This document shows positions 25,855 through 34,390 of a DNA stretch of 64,000 nucleotides, one piece after another; the stretch's first letter is position 1, and each line of letters opens with the position of its first letter. The position numbers and the translations under genes were made by a program. The notes under the pieces were generated by a model. The model saw only the letters and a program-made list of their open reading frames with translations, did no database searches and was not told the origin of the DNA. Source of the stretch: Syntrophaceae bacterium. GTDB lineage: Bacteria; Desulfobacterota; Syntrophia; Syntrophales; Smithellaceae. The stretch lies in NCBI GenBank assembly GCA_018436925.1, contig JAHDKI010000010.1:1-64000 (forward strand), in the 5' to 3' direction.

Positions 25855-26679
25855 TCAAATAAAACTATGAATGGTTGGCAGACAAAAACGGATCACCAGA
25901 GCCGTTCCAACAAATAAAACAAACGCCGCGCAGGACAATGCCGCCATGCGCACCCCCCGCCAGCCGATGGCCAGGCGCTGATGCAGCAAGATGCCGTAAA
26001 CGGCCCAGGCGGCAAGCGACCACAGAATTTTGGGGTCGGACGCCCAGGCGCCCTCCCACACAAACGCGGCGTAAACCGCCCCGCCGATCATCCCCAGCGT
26101 CAGAAGGGCGAATCCCCATAAAAGACCGATGGCGTTGAGCCGGTCCAGATCGCCAAGCGACGGCAGAAACCGGATCATGGCCGCGGTTTTTTTATGCTTG
26201 ATCAGACGGTTCTGCATTAAAAACATGGCGCCCGCGGCGGAGGCCAGAACAAACAGCGCCTCGCCGGCGATCGCCAGCACCAGGTGAACGACGGTGAGCC
26301 ATCCCTGCCAGGCGATCGGAATCAGATTCCGGTCCGCGCCGGACCCGGCGGCGGCGATCAGAAACAACAGGATCACCGGCGCAAGAAAGGCGCCCAGCAC
26401 GCGGGTTTTGGTTTTAAACTGCAGGCCCAGGTAAATGCCCGCAATCGCCCAGGCATAAATGATTAAAATCCGGCGGGACCCGAATCCCCTTAGCCCTTCC
26501 GGATGAAAGACCGACGCGACCAAAACAACCGAAAGCAAAACAAACCCGGCCGCCAGCACCCAGCTGGACACGCGGGCCAGATGAACCTTTTTCATGAGCA
26601 GAGACGCCAGATAACCCAGGGTGGACAAGGCCGAACACAAACCGGCCGCGATAAAAAGAATCCATTCCAGATCAGTCAA
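25855..26679 (-). CDS. CcsA/HemX-type cytochrome c assembly protein
   Basis: 274 residues with about eight hydrophobic segments. Contains HLVLAIAGEALFVLASAAGAMFL in the middle of the chain (described here by type) and WASDPKILWSLAAW near 215, the tryptophan-rich WD-like segment of the CcsA/HemX family. Conserved His residues in VVHL and LLHQRL may ligate heme. HemX sits next to hemA in many bacteria and has been linked to control of glutamyl-tRNA reductase levels; a direct role in cytochrome c assembly is also possible. It ends three bases before the hemA start and overlaps the met8-like gene by eight. Confidence 0.8.
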   Translation of the reverse strand: MTDLEWILFIAAGLCSALSTLGYLASLLMKKVHLARVSSWVLAAGFVLLSVVLVASVFHPEGLRGFGSRRILIIYAWAIAGIYLGLQFKTKTRVLGAFLAPVILLFLIAAAGSGADRNLIPIAWQGWLTVVHLVLAIAGEALFVLASAAGAMFLMQNRLIKHKKTAAMIRFLPSLGDLDRLNAIGLLWGFALLTLGMIGGAVYAAFVWEGAWASDPKILWSLAAWAVYGILLHQRLAIGWRGVRMAALSCAAFVLFVGTALVIRFCLPTIHSFI

Positions 26680-27307
26680 GACACACCTCCGAATTCGTCA
26701 CTGAAAAAACAATCTCTCTGATCTTTTGCCGGTCTTTCCCGCGGATGGCCTCCAGAAGGCCTGCCGCCATGAGCCCATCGAACCATTTTTTTCCCACACC
26801 CGCATTTTTCTCCATCTTCTCGCGCAATTGTCCGAGGATGCTCAAAAGCGTGGCGTATTCCTCTCCATAGACGGATTCAAGCTCTTCCCGCAGGTGTCGG
26901 GCCAAAGCCGGCGAGGCGCCGCCCGTTCCGCAGGCAATCGTCAAATCGCCGCGTTCGACCAGCGAGGGTAAAATAAAATCACACTTTTGCGGGTCGTCTA
27001 CGATATTGACCGGGATGCCGGCCGCTTTGGCATCCTTGGAGACGGCGGCATTGGTTTTTTCGTCATCGGTGGCCCCAATCACCAGCGCCGCGCCGTCAAG
27101 ACAGCTGCCTTCATAGCGGCCTTCGTAATGGACGATACGCCCCTCCCGCTTTAAATCGGCCAGCTCGGAAATGATTTCAGGACTCACCACACTGACTTTC
27201 GCGCCGCACGACAGCAGGCGTTCGACCTTCCTCGCCGCCACCTCGCCGCCGCCGACCACGACGCATTTTTTTCCCTCAATGTTCCAGAAAACCGGATAAT
27301 ACTTCAA
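26672..27307 (-). CDS. Precorrin-2 dehydrogenase / sirohydrochlorin ferrochelatase (Met8/CysG-N type)
   Basis: 211 residues from TTG 27307, where AAGGA is correctly spaced; the frame continues upstream without a ribosome-binding site. YYPVFWNIEGKKCVVVGGGEVAARKVE is the family N-terminus, described here by type: a Rossmann NAD site. CGAKVSVVSPE, DDPQKCDFILPSLVERGDLTIACGTGGASP-type blocks follow, with the conserved Ser/Asp region of Met8. It oxidises precorrin-2 and inserts iron to give siroheme, which in this operon feeds AhbA-D heme synthesis. It is the first gene of the heme operon. Confidence 0.92.
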   Translation of the reverse strand: MKYYPVFWNIEGKKCVVVGGGEVAARKVERLLSCGAKVSVVSPEIISELADLKREGRIVHYEGRYEGSCLDGAALVIGATDDEKTNAAVSKDAKAAGIPVNIVDDPQKCDFILPSLVERGDLTIACGTGGASPALARHLREELESVYGEEYATLLSILGQLREKMEKNAGVGKKWFDGLMAAGLLEAIRGKDRQKIREIVFSVTNSEVCLD

Positions 27308-27357
27308 GATTTTCCTTTTCCAACGACCCGGAAGCCGTTCATGGTTGTGGTTCGGGC

Positions 27358-27386
27358 ACGCTATCATGAAGGAATGTAAAATTCAA
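27358..27386 (-). promoter_or_regulatory. Candidate sigma-70 promoter of the heme operon
   Basis: On the minus strand TTGAAT (27386-27381), a 17-base spacer and TAGCGT (27363-27358) precede the first gene by about 50 bases. The -10 box is weak (4 of 6). No obvious regulator operator or riboswitch is seen here. Confidence 0.4.
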
Positions 27387-27466
27387 GCAGGCGTTTGGCT
27401 GAAAATATTTTTCATCTATTTGGAATTAATGATGATTTACTGAAATCACCCGTCGGGATATGAATT

Positions 27467-30400
27467 TCAGGGTTTTGTGCCGACAAACCACTTCTCTTCC
27501 ACACCGGCCACAGACGACGAAGCCACTTTCACGTTCAGACCGGCGGCTCTCATCAAGCCGGCGATTTCCTCTTCCGACCGAAACCGGTGCGTCAGACCGG
27601 CGAGCGTGACGCGAGCCGATTCGACCCAGCGCTTCCAGGGCATCCTTCTGGCCGACGGCACGGTTGCCCGCACCAGAAGCATTCCCCCCGGTTCGAGCTT
27701 TTCATTAATGCGGGAAAGCGCCAGTTGAAACTCATCGTTGCTGATCAGGTGCAGCATGTCCAGCATCAAAACCGTATCCACCGGCCCGGCGACGTCGGGC
27801 AAATCCGGCGCACGTCCGGCTTGGACGGATCCGTTGGCTCCGATGACGCGCCGGGCGATCCAAACCCTTTCTTCATCGGGCTCCAGACCGAAAAACTGCG
27901 CCCGGGGATGCTTTGCCAGAAGCCAGGCGGCCGGAACGCCGAAACCGCAACCGATGTCCATAACCCGTCTTGGAGCGCCGATGAAACGATCCAATTCGCG
28001 AAACATCGGATCGATCCGTATCTTTAAACGCGCAAAGACCCGCGGATAGCCGGGCAGCAACCGGTAACGCGAAAGCGCCGCGCGAATCCGCTTACGGAAG
28101 TTCTCGGCGGGGGGACAAACGGACGGATCGCCCGGGGAAAAGATTTTTTCCATGGTCGCAGGCAGAATAAGATAAGTGCCCAAAAGCGAATAGGCGATTC
28201 CAAGAAGCGACACGACGCCGATGCTGCGCAAAAGAGGATGCTGGGCCAGCGCCAGAACGCCGAAACCGACAAAGGTGGTGGCCGCCGCCAGGAAAACGGA
28301 CAGCCTCACCGTCTGCATCTGCCAGGCGCCCGTGTCGGGATGGCGCTGATAGGTGCAGACATAATAGATCGCGTAATCGATACCCATCCCCATGATCACG
28401 ATCCAGAGCATGATGCCGGGAATGTCCAGCGGATGTCCGATCAGTTTCAGGGTACCCAGCGTCGCCACCAGCGCAAACACGATCGGGGCCAGCACCGCCA
28501 GCGACAGCCGCCACTCCAAAAAAAACAGGAAAACAACCAGCACAATGCCCACACTGACAATGAGCGCAATTTCAAGAAAAAGGCTTTGAAGAAACTCGCT
28601 CATTTTCCGGTTGAACAAATCCGCGTCAAACAGTTTCGCCTGACCGTTTCGGGCCAGACGATTGAAAAACTCCGACGCGTCATAATGCGCCCCGGTTGAA
28701 AGGAGATTGAGCTGCACCAGCCCGGAAGCGGTTTGGGTGATGCCCAACAATTCGAAATGCTTGGCGGGAATGGCCGCCGCTTGCGGATAGGGCGCCTCAA
28801 GCGAAGCCCAAAAGGGGGCGAAGGCATCCGGCGTAAAGCCGTATTCAGCCGCGGCTCGATCGAGTCTCGTTTTGAGCCCCGCGATGCGATCGGGCGTCCA
28901 GAATCCGCGCCAGGCGTCATAGTTTCGCCCGGCGGTCTCTTCAGACGGAAACAGCATGCCGGGCAAAAACGCGTCGGCCAGTTTTCCCCGGCGGAGATCC
29001 TCGCGCAACATCGGCAGGACAAGGTCGTTTTTATTCTGAAGCGACTGCATGTCCGGCGCTTCGATATATAAATAACATTTCCCGGACAGATCGCCCCAGA
29101 CGCTTTGAATCTTTTGCTCCGCGGCAAGCGTTTCCGGCCGGAGCGAATTCATCGCCTGCAGATCCACGTTAAACACCGGTTTGGCCAAAACCAGCATCGA
29201 CAGCCCAAAAATGAGCGCAAGGGCGACTTTCCACCAGGCGGGCGCGGCGATCCGTTCGATGGCTCGCACCAGCCACTGATTGCTGGCGCGTTTTGCCGGC
29301 GGCATCTCGGGAAAGATCTTCGGAAAGATGAAATGCACAAACAACAGCGCAAGCAAAGCGCCCAGCGCCGCAAAAACGCCGATTTGTGCCAGAATTTTAA
29401 AATCGCTGATAAGCAGCAGCGCGAACGCCCCCAGCGTGGTGAGCGCCGACAGACGTTCGGCGCTCCAGAGCTCGCGAGCGACCTGGGGCCCGTAAGTTCT
29501 CTGCGTGCGGTCCAGAAACAGAAGGTAGGTCAGGCCCAGATCCACAGTAAACGCCAGTATCGCCCCGCCGAACCCCACCGCCAGAATGGATATGGAATCA
29601 AATAAAAAAGAACAGATGAACAAAGCGCCCAGAGCGCCGACCGTGGAGGGAATGAGCGCCAAAAGCCCCAGAAGCGGACGGGGGAAAGTAACCAAAAGTA
29701 AAAAGGCGATCGACAGCGTCGTCAGCACGATCGCCACGCGCGTGTCCCTTTTGGCGGCGGTTTCATTGTCGAGTGCCGCCCGGTAGGCGCCTGCCGCGGC
29801 CAGTCCCTGGAAACCGCCCGCAAAATCCGGATGCGCACGCAGATCTTTTTCAATTTGCAAAATCGTGTCCGAGATGGCGGCGGCCCGGACCGTATCGGTT
29901 CCCGAACCGTCGATATGGGCGATGACGAGCGCATGCCGCCCGTCGGCGGAAAGCAGATGTCCCCGGTGAAACTGCGCTCCTTCCGACGGCACGAGTGAGG
30001 CCAAAGGCTTTAAAACGATCGCGGAAAAATCCAGCGGATCTTTGGCAATACGCGAGGCGCTGCCCAATCCTTCAAGCTGCCCGAGGCCCGCGCGGACCAG
30101 CGCAAGATGGGCGGAGATTTTTTCATCCGTTAAAAGCGGCTCGATTTTTTCCTCAAGATCGGCCGGCGAAAACAAAATCGGCAGGGAATCGGCCACATGC
30201 GCAATCAGATCGGGAAAATCCTCGGCCGCATCGTTCATACCTACGGTGGAAAAAAGTCCGCTTTGGCGCAGACGCTCCTCGACAAACGAGGCCGCGCGGG
30301 CGACGGCCGTCCGGTCGGTTGACGCCCATTCCAGATCGACAATGATGCGGTCCTGAACAGGGAGGTGGCTGATAATGAGTCTGGCATCGGCCAGAACCGG

Positions 30401-30535
30401 ATCGTCATGCGGCATCGACTCCAGAATGTCGGTTTCGATATTGAGCGCCCGGTTCTCCCAGGCAAAAAGCGCCAAGACGATCACCGCCACCCAGACGACC
30501 CATCGCCACCTGATCGAATGTTTGCCTGAAACCAT
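27467..30535 (-). CDS. RND/MMPL-family exporter fused to a SAM-dependent methyltransferase
   Basis: 1022 residues from ATG 30535; a GTG at 30595 is possible but lacks a ribosome-binding site. Residues about 8-840 are an MMPL/HpnN-like exporter: two repeats, each of one membrane helix, a large periplasmic domain and five more helices (e.g. VGFGGAILAFTVDLGLTYLLF, then IVIMGMGIDYAIYYVCTYQ in the second half). The last 170 residues are a class I methyltransferase: VMDIGCGFGVPAA (motif I), FGLEPDEERV, MLDMLHLISND, and LEPGGMLLVRA. MMPL proteins move lipids or polyketide-like products; separate MMPL and methyltransferase genes occur in aryl-polyene clusters, but no such cluster is here. A genuine gene fusion, not a frame error, since the frame is continuous. 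Confidence 0.85.
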   Translation of the reverse strand: MVSGKHSIRWRWVVWVAVIVLALFAWENRALNIETDILESMPHDDPVLADARLIISHLPVQDRIIVDLEWASTDRTAVARAASFVEERLRQSGLFSTVGMNDAAEDFPDLIAHVADSLPILFSPADLEEKIEPLLTDEKISAHLALVRAGLGQLEGLGSASRIAKDPLDFSAIVLKPLASLVPSEGAQFHRGHLLSADGRHALVIAHIDGSGTDTVRAAAISDTILQIEKDLRAHPDFAGGFQGLAAAGAYRAALDNETAAKRDTRVAIVLTTLSIAFLLLVTFPRPLLGLLALIPSTVGALGALFICSFLFDSISILAVGFGGAILAFTVDLGLTYLLFLDRTQRTYGPQVARELWSAERLSALTTLGAFALLLISDFKILAQIGVFAALGALLALLFVHFIFPKIFPEMPPAKRASNQWLVRAIERIAAPAWWKVALALIFGLSMLVLAKPVFNVDLQAMNSLRPETLAAEQKIQSVWGDLSGKCYLYIEAPDMQSLQNKNDLVLPMLREDLRRGKLADAFLPGMLFPSEETAGRNYDAWRGFWTPDRIAGLKTRLDRAAAEYGFTPDAFAPFWASLEAPYPQAAAIPAKHFELLGITQTASGLVQLNLLSTGAHYDASEFFNRLARNGQAKLFDADLFNRKMSEFLQSLFLEIALIVSVGIVLVVFLFFLEWRLSLAVLAPIVFALVATLGTLKLIGHPLDIPGIMLWIVIMGMGIDYAIYYVCTYQRHPDTGAWQMQTVRLSVFLAAATTFVGFGVLALAQHPLLRSIGVVSLLGIAYSLLGTYLILPATMEKIFSPGDPSVCPPAENFRKRIRAALSRYRLLPGYPRVFARLKIRIDPMFRELDRFIGAPRRVMDIGCGFGVPAAWLLAKHPRAQFFGLEPDEERVWIARRVIGANGSVQAGRAPDLPDVAGPVDTVLMLDMLHLISNDEFQLALSRINEKLEPGGMLLVRATVPSARRMPWKRWVESARVTLAGLTHRFRSEEEIAGLMRAAGLNVKVASSSVAGVEEKWFVGTKP

Positions 30536-30967
30536 GCAAGATCCTAAATTAACGGCGGTATTTTTTCCGCAAGCCGTGAGTGGACTTTTAACCACAAATC
30601 GACCGGGGTGGCAAGGGAAAACGCCCCATCTGCATCCATATGAATTTCTTAAATAATATTACTATCTGCCGCATCTTGATTTTTGCAAAAAAAGGCTTAA
30701 GTTTTTTATCAAGAAGGTCGATTATAGAAACAAAAGAGAGCTTCTGGAGTGCGCGCAAGCGACTCAGGATGGCGGAATCGAACAAAAAGAAGACTACAGC
30801 GGTCCAATGACCCGGAAGATGTCCGTAGGGACCGAAAGACTTGAACAGCGATTCCAGCCGGATCGAATCCCAACGGCACATCCGGAGCCAAATACCCTCC
30901 GTGGCCCCCTCCCGGGGGGTATTCTTTTTTCATCAGCATATTGTCAAAATAAAAAAAGCGCGGATGG
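30536..30967 (+). other. Non-coding leader of the TPR signalling operon
   Basis: 432 bases between divergent genes. I see no convincing small gene. The plus strand ends in a terminator-like hairpin (30891-30930) only 38 bases before the operon's first ATG, and an earlier stem GGTCC/GGACC is possible near 30805-30835. A weak promoter (TTATAG at 30722-27) would give a leader of about 200 bases. Since no plus-strand gene precedes the hairpin, it is either an attenuator or the end of a small RNA. Confidence 0.45.
30891..30930 (+). terminator. Intrinsic terminator/attenuator before the signalling operon
   Basis: AATACCC (30891-30897) pairs with GGGTATT (30917-30923) enclosing a C-rich/G-rich inner stem; CTTTTTT follows. 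The T-tract is on the plus strand only. Position just upstream of ATG 30968 suggests attenuation. Confidence 0.65.
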
Positions 30968-32611
30968 ATGGTGAAGCAGGAAGCTACGGCAAACATCAAT
31001 CTCAAGATGAAAAAAGTTCTGGTCGTCGACGATTTTTTCAACTTTCGTCTGACGATGAAGAATATGCTGCGTTCGCTGGGCATCATGTACATCGACGACG
31101 CGGCCAACGGCGAAGAAGCCATCAAAAAACTCGCCGCCCGGAAATTCGACATTATTTTGTGCGACTATAACCTCGGTCCCGGCAAATCCGGACAGCAGGT
31201 TCTTGAAGAAGCCAAATACCGCGGATACATCAACTACGCAGGGATTTTTATCATGGTCACGGCGGAAAACACGCTGGAGATGATCATGGGCGCCATGGAG
31301 TATGAACCCGACGACTACCTGATGAAACCCTTCGCCAAGGAAGTTCTCGAAAAGAAAATCAAATCCGTCACCTTGAAAAAAGAAAACGTCCGAGACATCG
31401 AAAAGGCGATCATCGACAGCGATTTCGACCACGCCTTGCGCATCTGCGACGAACTGATCGCCCAGTCTCCTGCGAACCTTGCGGAAATCATGAAACTCAA
31501 AGGAGAGGTGCTGCTGAAAAAGGGCGCCTACGCGGAGGCGGCCGAATTTTACGACAAGGTGCTCACCATGGGAAACATGACCTGGGCGCGCCTGGGACGC
31601 GGCCGGGCCGATCTGCTTCTGGGCCGTTATGAAGACGCCAAAAACAGGTTTGAAGAGATCCTGGCGCAAAACAATAAAGTGATTGCCGCCTATGACGAGC
31701 TGGCCAGAACCTATCTGAAGTCGGGACAGCCCGAAGAAGCGCAGCAGGTTCTGATGAAAGCCGCCGCGATCTCGCCGCGCGCGCTGCTTCGGCACAAGAC
31801 CCTGGGCGGCCTCGCTTACCGTAATGAGGATTACACCACCGCCGAAACCTCCTTCCGGGCGGCCGTGGTCCACGGCAAGCACTCTTGTTTTAAAACCACA
31901 TCCGATTACACGCAACTGGCCAAATCGATGGTCATGCGCGACGCGCTCCAGGAAAGCCTTCAGGTTCTGGGGCAGGCGTCCCGGGAATTTCCGGAATCGC
32001 CCGACACCCGGCTGCATCTGTCGGCCGCGGAAAGCCTGGTCTACACGAAAATGAACAAGCCCGCCGAAGCCAAGCGCGCCCTGGCCCAGGCGCATAAGTA
32101 CGCGCAGGATCTTGCAGGCGACCTGCCGTCGGCCGTCGCGCTGGATCTGGCCCAGGCGCATCTGCTGGCCGGAGACGTGGAAAAAGGCACCGACATCATC
32201 CGGGGCGTCATCGGCGCCAATCACGACAACGACGACGTGCTCAACACCATCCGGATCGTTTTTAAAGAAACCGGCATGCCCGAAAAAGGCGAAAAGATCA
32301 TCAAAGACACGACGGAAGACATCATGCGCCTCAACAACGAAGGCGTCGATCTTGCGCGCCGGGGAAAACTCGCCGAGGCCATCGATTACTTCGAAAAAGC
32401 CGCCGCCAGGTTGCCGGAAAATAAAATCATCAATGCCAACGCGGCTCAGGTGCTCATGCTGTTCATGAAACAAAACGGCCCCGACGAGGAACGCTTAAGC
32501 AAGGCTTCCTCCTATCTGGAGCGCGTGCGTCGAATCGACGGCGCCTACGCCGACATTCCGATGCTGCTTTCCATGTATCGCGAGCTCGCGTCCAGGGAGG
32601 TTTCCTCATGA
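30968..32611 (+). CDS. Response regulator with receiver domain and TPR repeats
   Basis: 547 residues. Residues about 14-135 are a receiver: VLVVDDFF, phospho-acceptor Asp66 in LCDYNLGPGKSG, VTAENT and DDYLMKPFAKE. There is no DNA-binding domain. The remaining 400 residues are helical TPR-like repeats (KLKGEVLLKKGAYAEAAEFYDKV, given by type; ARLGRGRADLLLGRYEDAK; NNEGVDLARRGKLAEAIDY), so output is probably protein-protein interaction. ATG 30968 is used; ATG 31007 is a possible later start. The stop codon overlaps the kinase start by four bases (ATGA), implying that kinase and regulator are made together. Confidence 0.85.
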   Translation: MVKQEATANINLKMKKVLVVDDFFNFRLTMKNMLRSLGIMYIDDAANGEEAIKKLAARKFDIILCDYNLGPGKSGQQVLEEAKYRGYINYAGIFIMVTAENTLEMIMGAMEYEPDDYLMKPFAKEVLEKKIKSVTLKKENVRDIEKAIIDSDFDHALRICDELIAQSPANLAEIMKLKGEVLLKKGAYAEAAEFYDKVLTMGNMTWARLGRGRADLLLGRYEDAKNRFEEILAQNNKVIAAYDELARTYLKSGQPEEAQQVLMKAAAISPRALLRHKTLGGLAYRNEDYTTAETSFRAAVVHGKHSCFKTTSDYTQLAKSMVMRDALQESLQVLGQASREFPESPDTRLHLSAAESLVYTKMNKPAEAKRALAQAHKYAQDLAGDLPSAVALDLAQAHLLAGDVEKGTDIIRGVIGANHDNDDVLNTIRIVFKETGMPEKGEKIIKDTTEDIMRLNNEGVDLARRGKLAEAIDYFEKAAARLPENKIINANAAQVLMLFMKQNGPDEERLSKASSYLERVRRIDGAYADIPMLLSMYRELASREVSS

Positions 32612-33300
32612 CGCCCAAAATGAGTTTTTCCGACATTCTCGCCTCAACGCTGCATGACACCAAAAATTCTCTGGGGATTCTGTTTAACAACCTCGAGAAC
32701 ATCATCGCCGGATGCCGGGAAAAAAACTGCGCGCAATATCAGGATTTTTATCTCCTGCAGTATGAAATCAAAAGACTCAACCACAGCCTGATCCGCCTTT
32801 TGTCTTTGTACAAGGCGGAGAAATCCCAATTGACGATGAATGTGGATTTTCACTCCGCCCGAGAGCTTCTTGAAGACGTAGCCGTTCAACATGAAATTCT
32901 GCTTGCCTCCCGCGGCATTCAAGTGGATATCGATTGCGACGGCGGACTTTTTCACGCGATGGATCGAAATCTGATCATGGGCGTCATCGACAACATCATC
33001 AATAATGCGTTTCGCTACACGAAATCGGCCGTCCGCCTGAGCGCCGCAGTCGACGGCGGCTATTTTGTCATCCGGGTCGAAGATGACGGCGACGGCTATC
33101 CGCCGTCCATGCTCTTCAACGAGCAGCAAGACCCGAATTTTTCCGGCAACGTGGATTTCAGCACCGGCTCCACAGGCCTGGGCCTGTACTTTTCCACGAT
33201 GGTCGCGCAAATGCATGTCAACCGGGACCAAAGCGGCTTTATTTCCATCTATAACGGCGGAACGCTGCGCGGCGGCGTGTTTTCCATTTATCTGCCTTAA
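32608..33300 (+). CDS. Soluble sensor-less histidine kinase
   Basis: 230 residues, short for a kinase because there is no sensor or membrane domain. H-box STLHDTKNSLGIL carries His16. After a dimerisation helix come N-box DNIINNAFRYT, G1 VEDDGDGYPP and G2 GSTGLGLYFST, a complete HATPase_c domain. Input must come from partners, plausibly the TPR proteins on either side. It shares a four-base overlap with the receiver-TPR gene, its most likely phosphotransfer partner. Confidence 0.85.
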   Translation: MTPKMSFSDILASTLHDTKNSLGILFNNLENIIAGCREKNCAQYQDFYLLQYEIKRLNHSLIRLLSLYKAEKSQLTMNVDFHSARELLEDVAVQHEILLASRGIQVDIDCDGGLFHAMDRNLIMGVIDNIINNAFRYTKSAVRLSAAVDGGYFVIRVEDDGDGYPPSMLFNEQQDPNFSGNVDFSTGSTGLGLYFSTMVAQMHVNRDQSGFISIYNGGTLRGGVFSIYLP

Positions 33301-33314
33301 ACAGGGAAAAGGCG

Positions 33315-34178
33315 ATGGCGGCAAAAATTTCAAACATCACGGAACTGTTTCACCGCTTCCATCAGTGCGAAATGCAGCTTCGGCAGGGCAAAATCGCCTC
33401 GTGCCTGATCAACTTCCGCGACATCCTGGCCAGAATGCCGGCCATCCCCATTACGGAAAAAGAAAAAACGGAACTCAACGCCGGCATCGAGCTTTTTTTA
33501 CGCAATCTTTCTGCGCACAAGACATTTCAGGAAATCTTCGGCGAGGTTTCTTTCACCGACACTGATCTGGCCACCAATCTCGAATTCATCAAAAGCATGA
33601 TTGCGGCCCAGGAAGAAGAAATTGTTGAGAAAGTCAAGAAAGACGAGGAAGCCGCGGAGTTCCAACGCCTGGAAATCGCCCGGGAAGAGCAGGAACGCCT
33701 TGAAACGCTGCGCAATAAAGTCTCTCAGGCCGTGGCCCACATCAATGAGGGCAATCTGCCTGCCGCCCTGGAGATTATCGCCGAAAGTGAAGAAATCGCC
33801 AACGACGTCGTCGCCCATTTCAACGAGGAGGGCATGCGGCATCGGGAAGCGAAAAAATTCGACGACGCGGTCGCCTGCTACCAAAAAGCGCTTGAAGTCG
33901 CCGCGGACGATGAACACCTGCACTACAACATTGCTCGCGCGTATTATGAAGCTGAACATCTCGACAAAGCCGAAGAACTTCTGGCCAAAGCCCTGCAGAT
34001 CAATCCGGATTTCGAAGAGGGAAAGTCTTTTTACACCTTTCTTTTGAAGCTTCGCTATCCTTCGGGGGAAGAGTCCGCTGCGGAAGCGCCGCCGGGACTC
34101 TTGTCGCGAATCCTGCAAAAGCTCAAAGGGCTGAAAAAAAACAAAGCTCCTGAAGAACCGGCACCGGCCGGCAAGTAA
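33315..34178 (+). CDS. TPR-containing cytoplasmic protein
   Basis: 287 residues, no signal peptide. The N-terminal 95 residues are helical (FHRFHQCEMQLRQGKIASC), followed by a long charged coiled coil (about 95-140, EEEIVEKVKKDEEAAEFQR). Three TPR-like units follow in the C-terminal half (GMRHREAKKFDDAVACYQKA, YNIARAYYEAEHLDKAEELL). The basic Lys/Pro-rich tail ends the chain. It lies 14 bases after the kinase gene. Probable scaffold of the signalling complex; no enzymatic motif. Confidence 0.7.
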   Translation: MAAKISNITELFHRFHQCEMQLRQGKIASCLINFRDILARMPAIPITEKEKTELNAGIELFLRNLSAHKTFQEIFGEVSFTDTDLATNLEFIKSMIAAQEEEIVEKVKKDEEAAEFQRLEIAREEQERLETLRNKVSQAVAHINEGNLPAALEIIAESEEIANDVVAHFNEEGMRHREAKKFDDAVACYQKALEVAADDEHLHYNIARAYYEAEHLDKAEELLAKALQINPDFEEGKSFYTFLLKLRYPSGEESAAEAPPGLLSRILQKLKGLKKNKAPEEPAPAGK

Positions 34179-34204
34179 GGCGTTCGGGCGGCGTCCGCGC
34201 CGCG

Positions 34205-34255
34205 AAAAAGAGGGGATCGGGCTTCCCAATCGGCCATTGACCTGCCGCCTCTTTT
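34205..34255 (+). terminator. Possible internal terminator of the signalling operon
   Basis: AAAAAGAGG (34205-34213) pairs with CCTCTTTT (34248-34255) around a 34-base loop with partial inner pairing. It could reduce expression of the two distal genes. Long loop, so modest confidence. Confidence 0.35.
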
Positions 34256-34390
34256 GATCTAATAGAAAACCAGAAGAGCGTCTGTCGCAGGAACAGTCCC
34301 CCCAAATCCGCCGCGCCCTTTGATTCCGGCTTACGGGGATGTCGAAACGCAGGCTTCCGGCGCGACGCAAGATTTGAAACCAAGAAAAAG

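Noticed and set aside
30944-32473. 509-codon open frame on the minus strand
   Set aside because: It is antisense to the receiver-TPR gene, whose motifs and coupled start/stop codons are clear. The composition fits a GC-rich shadow frame.
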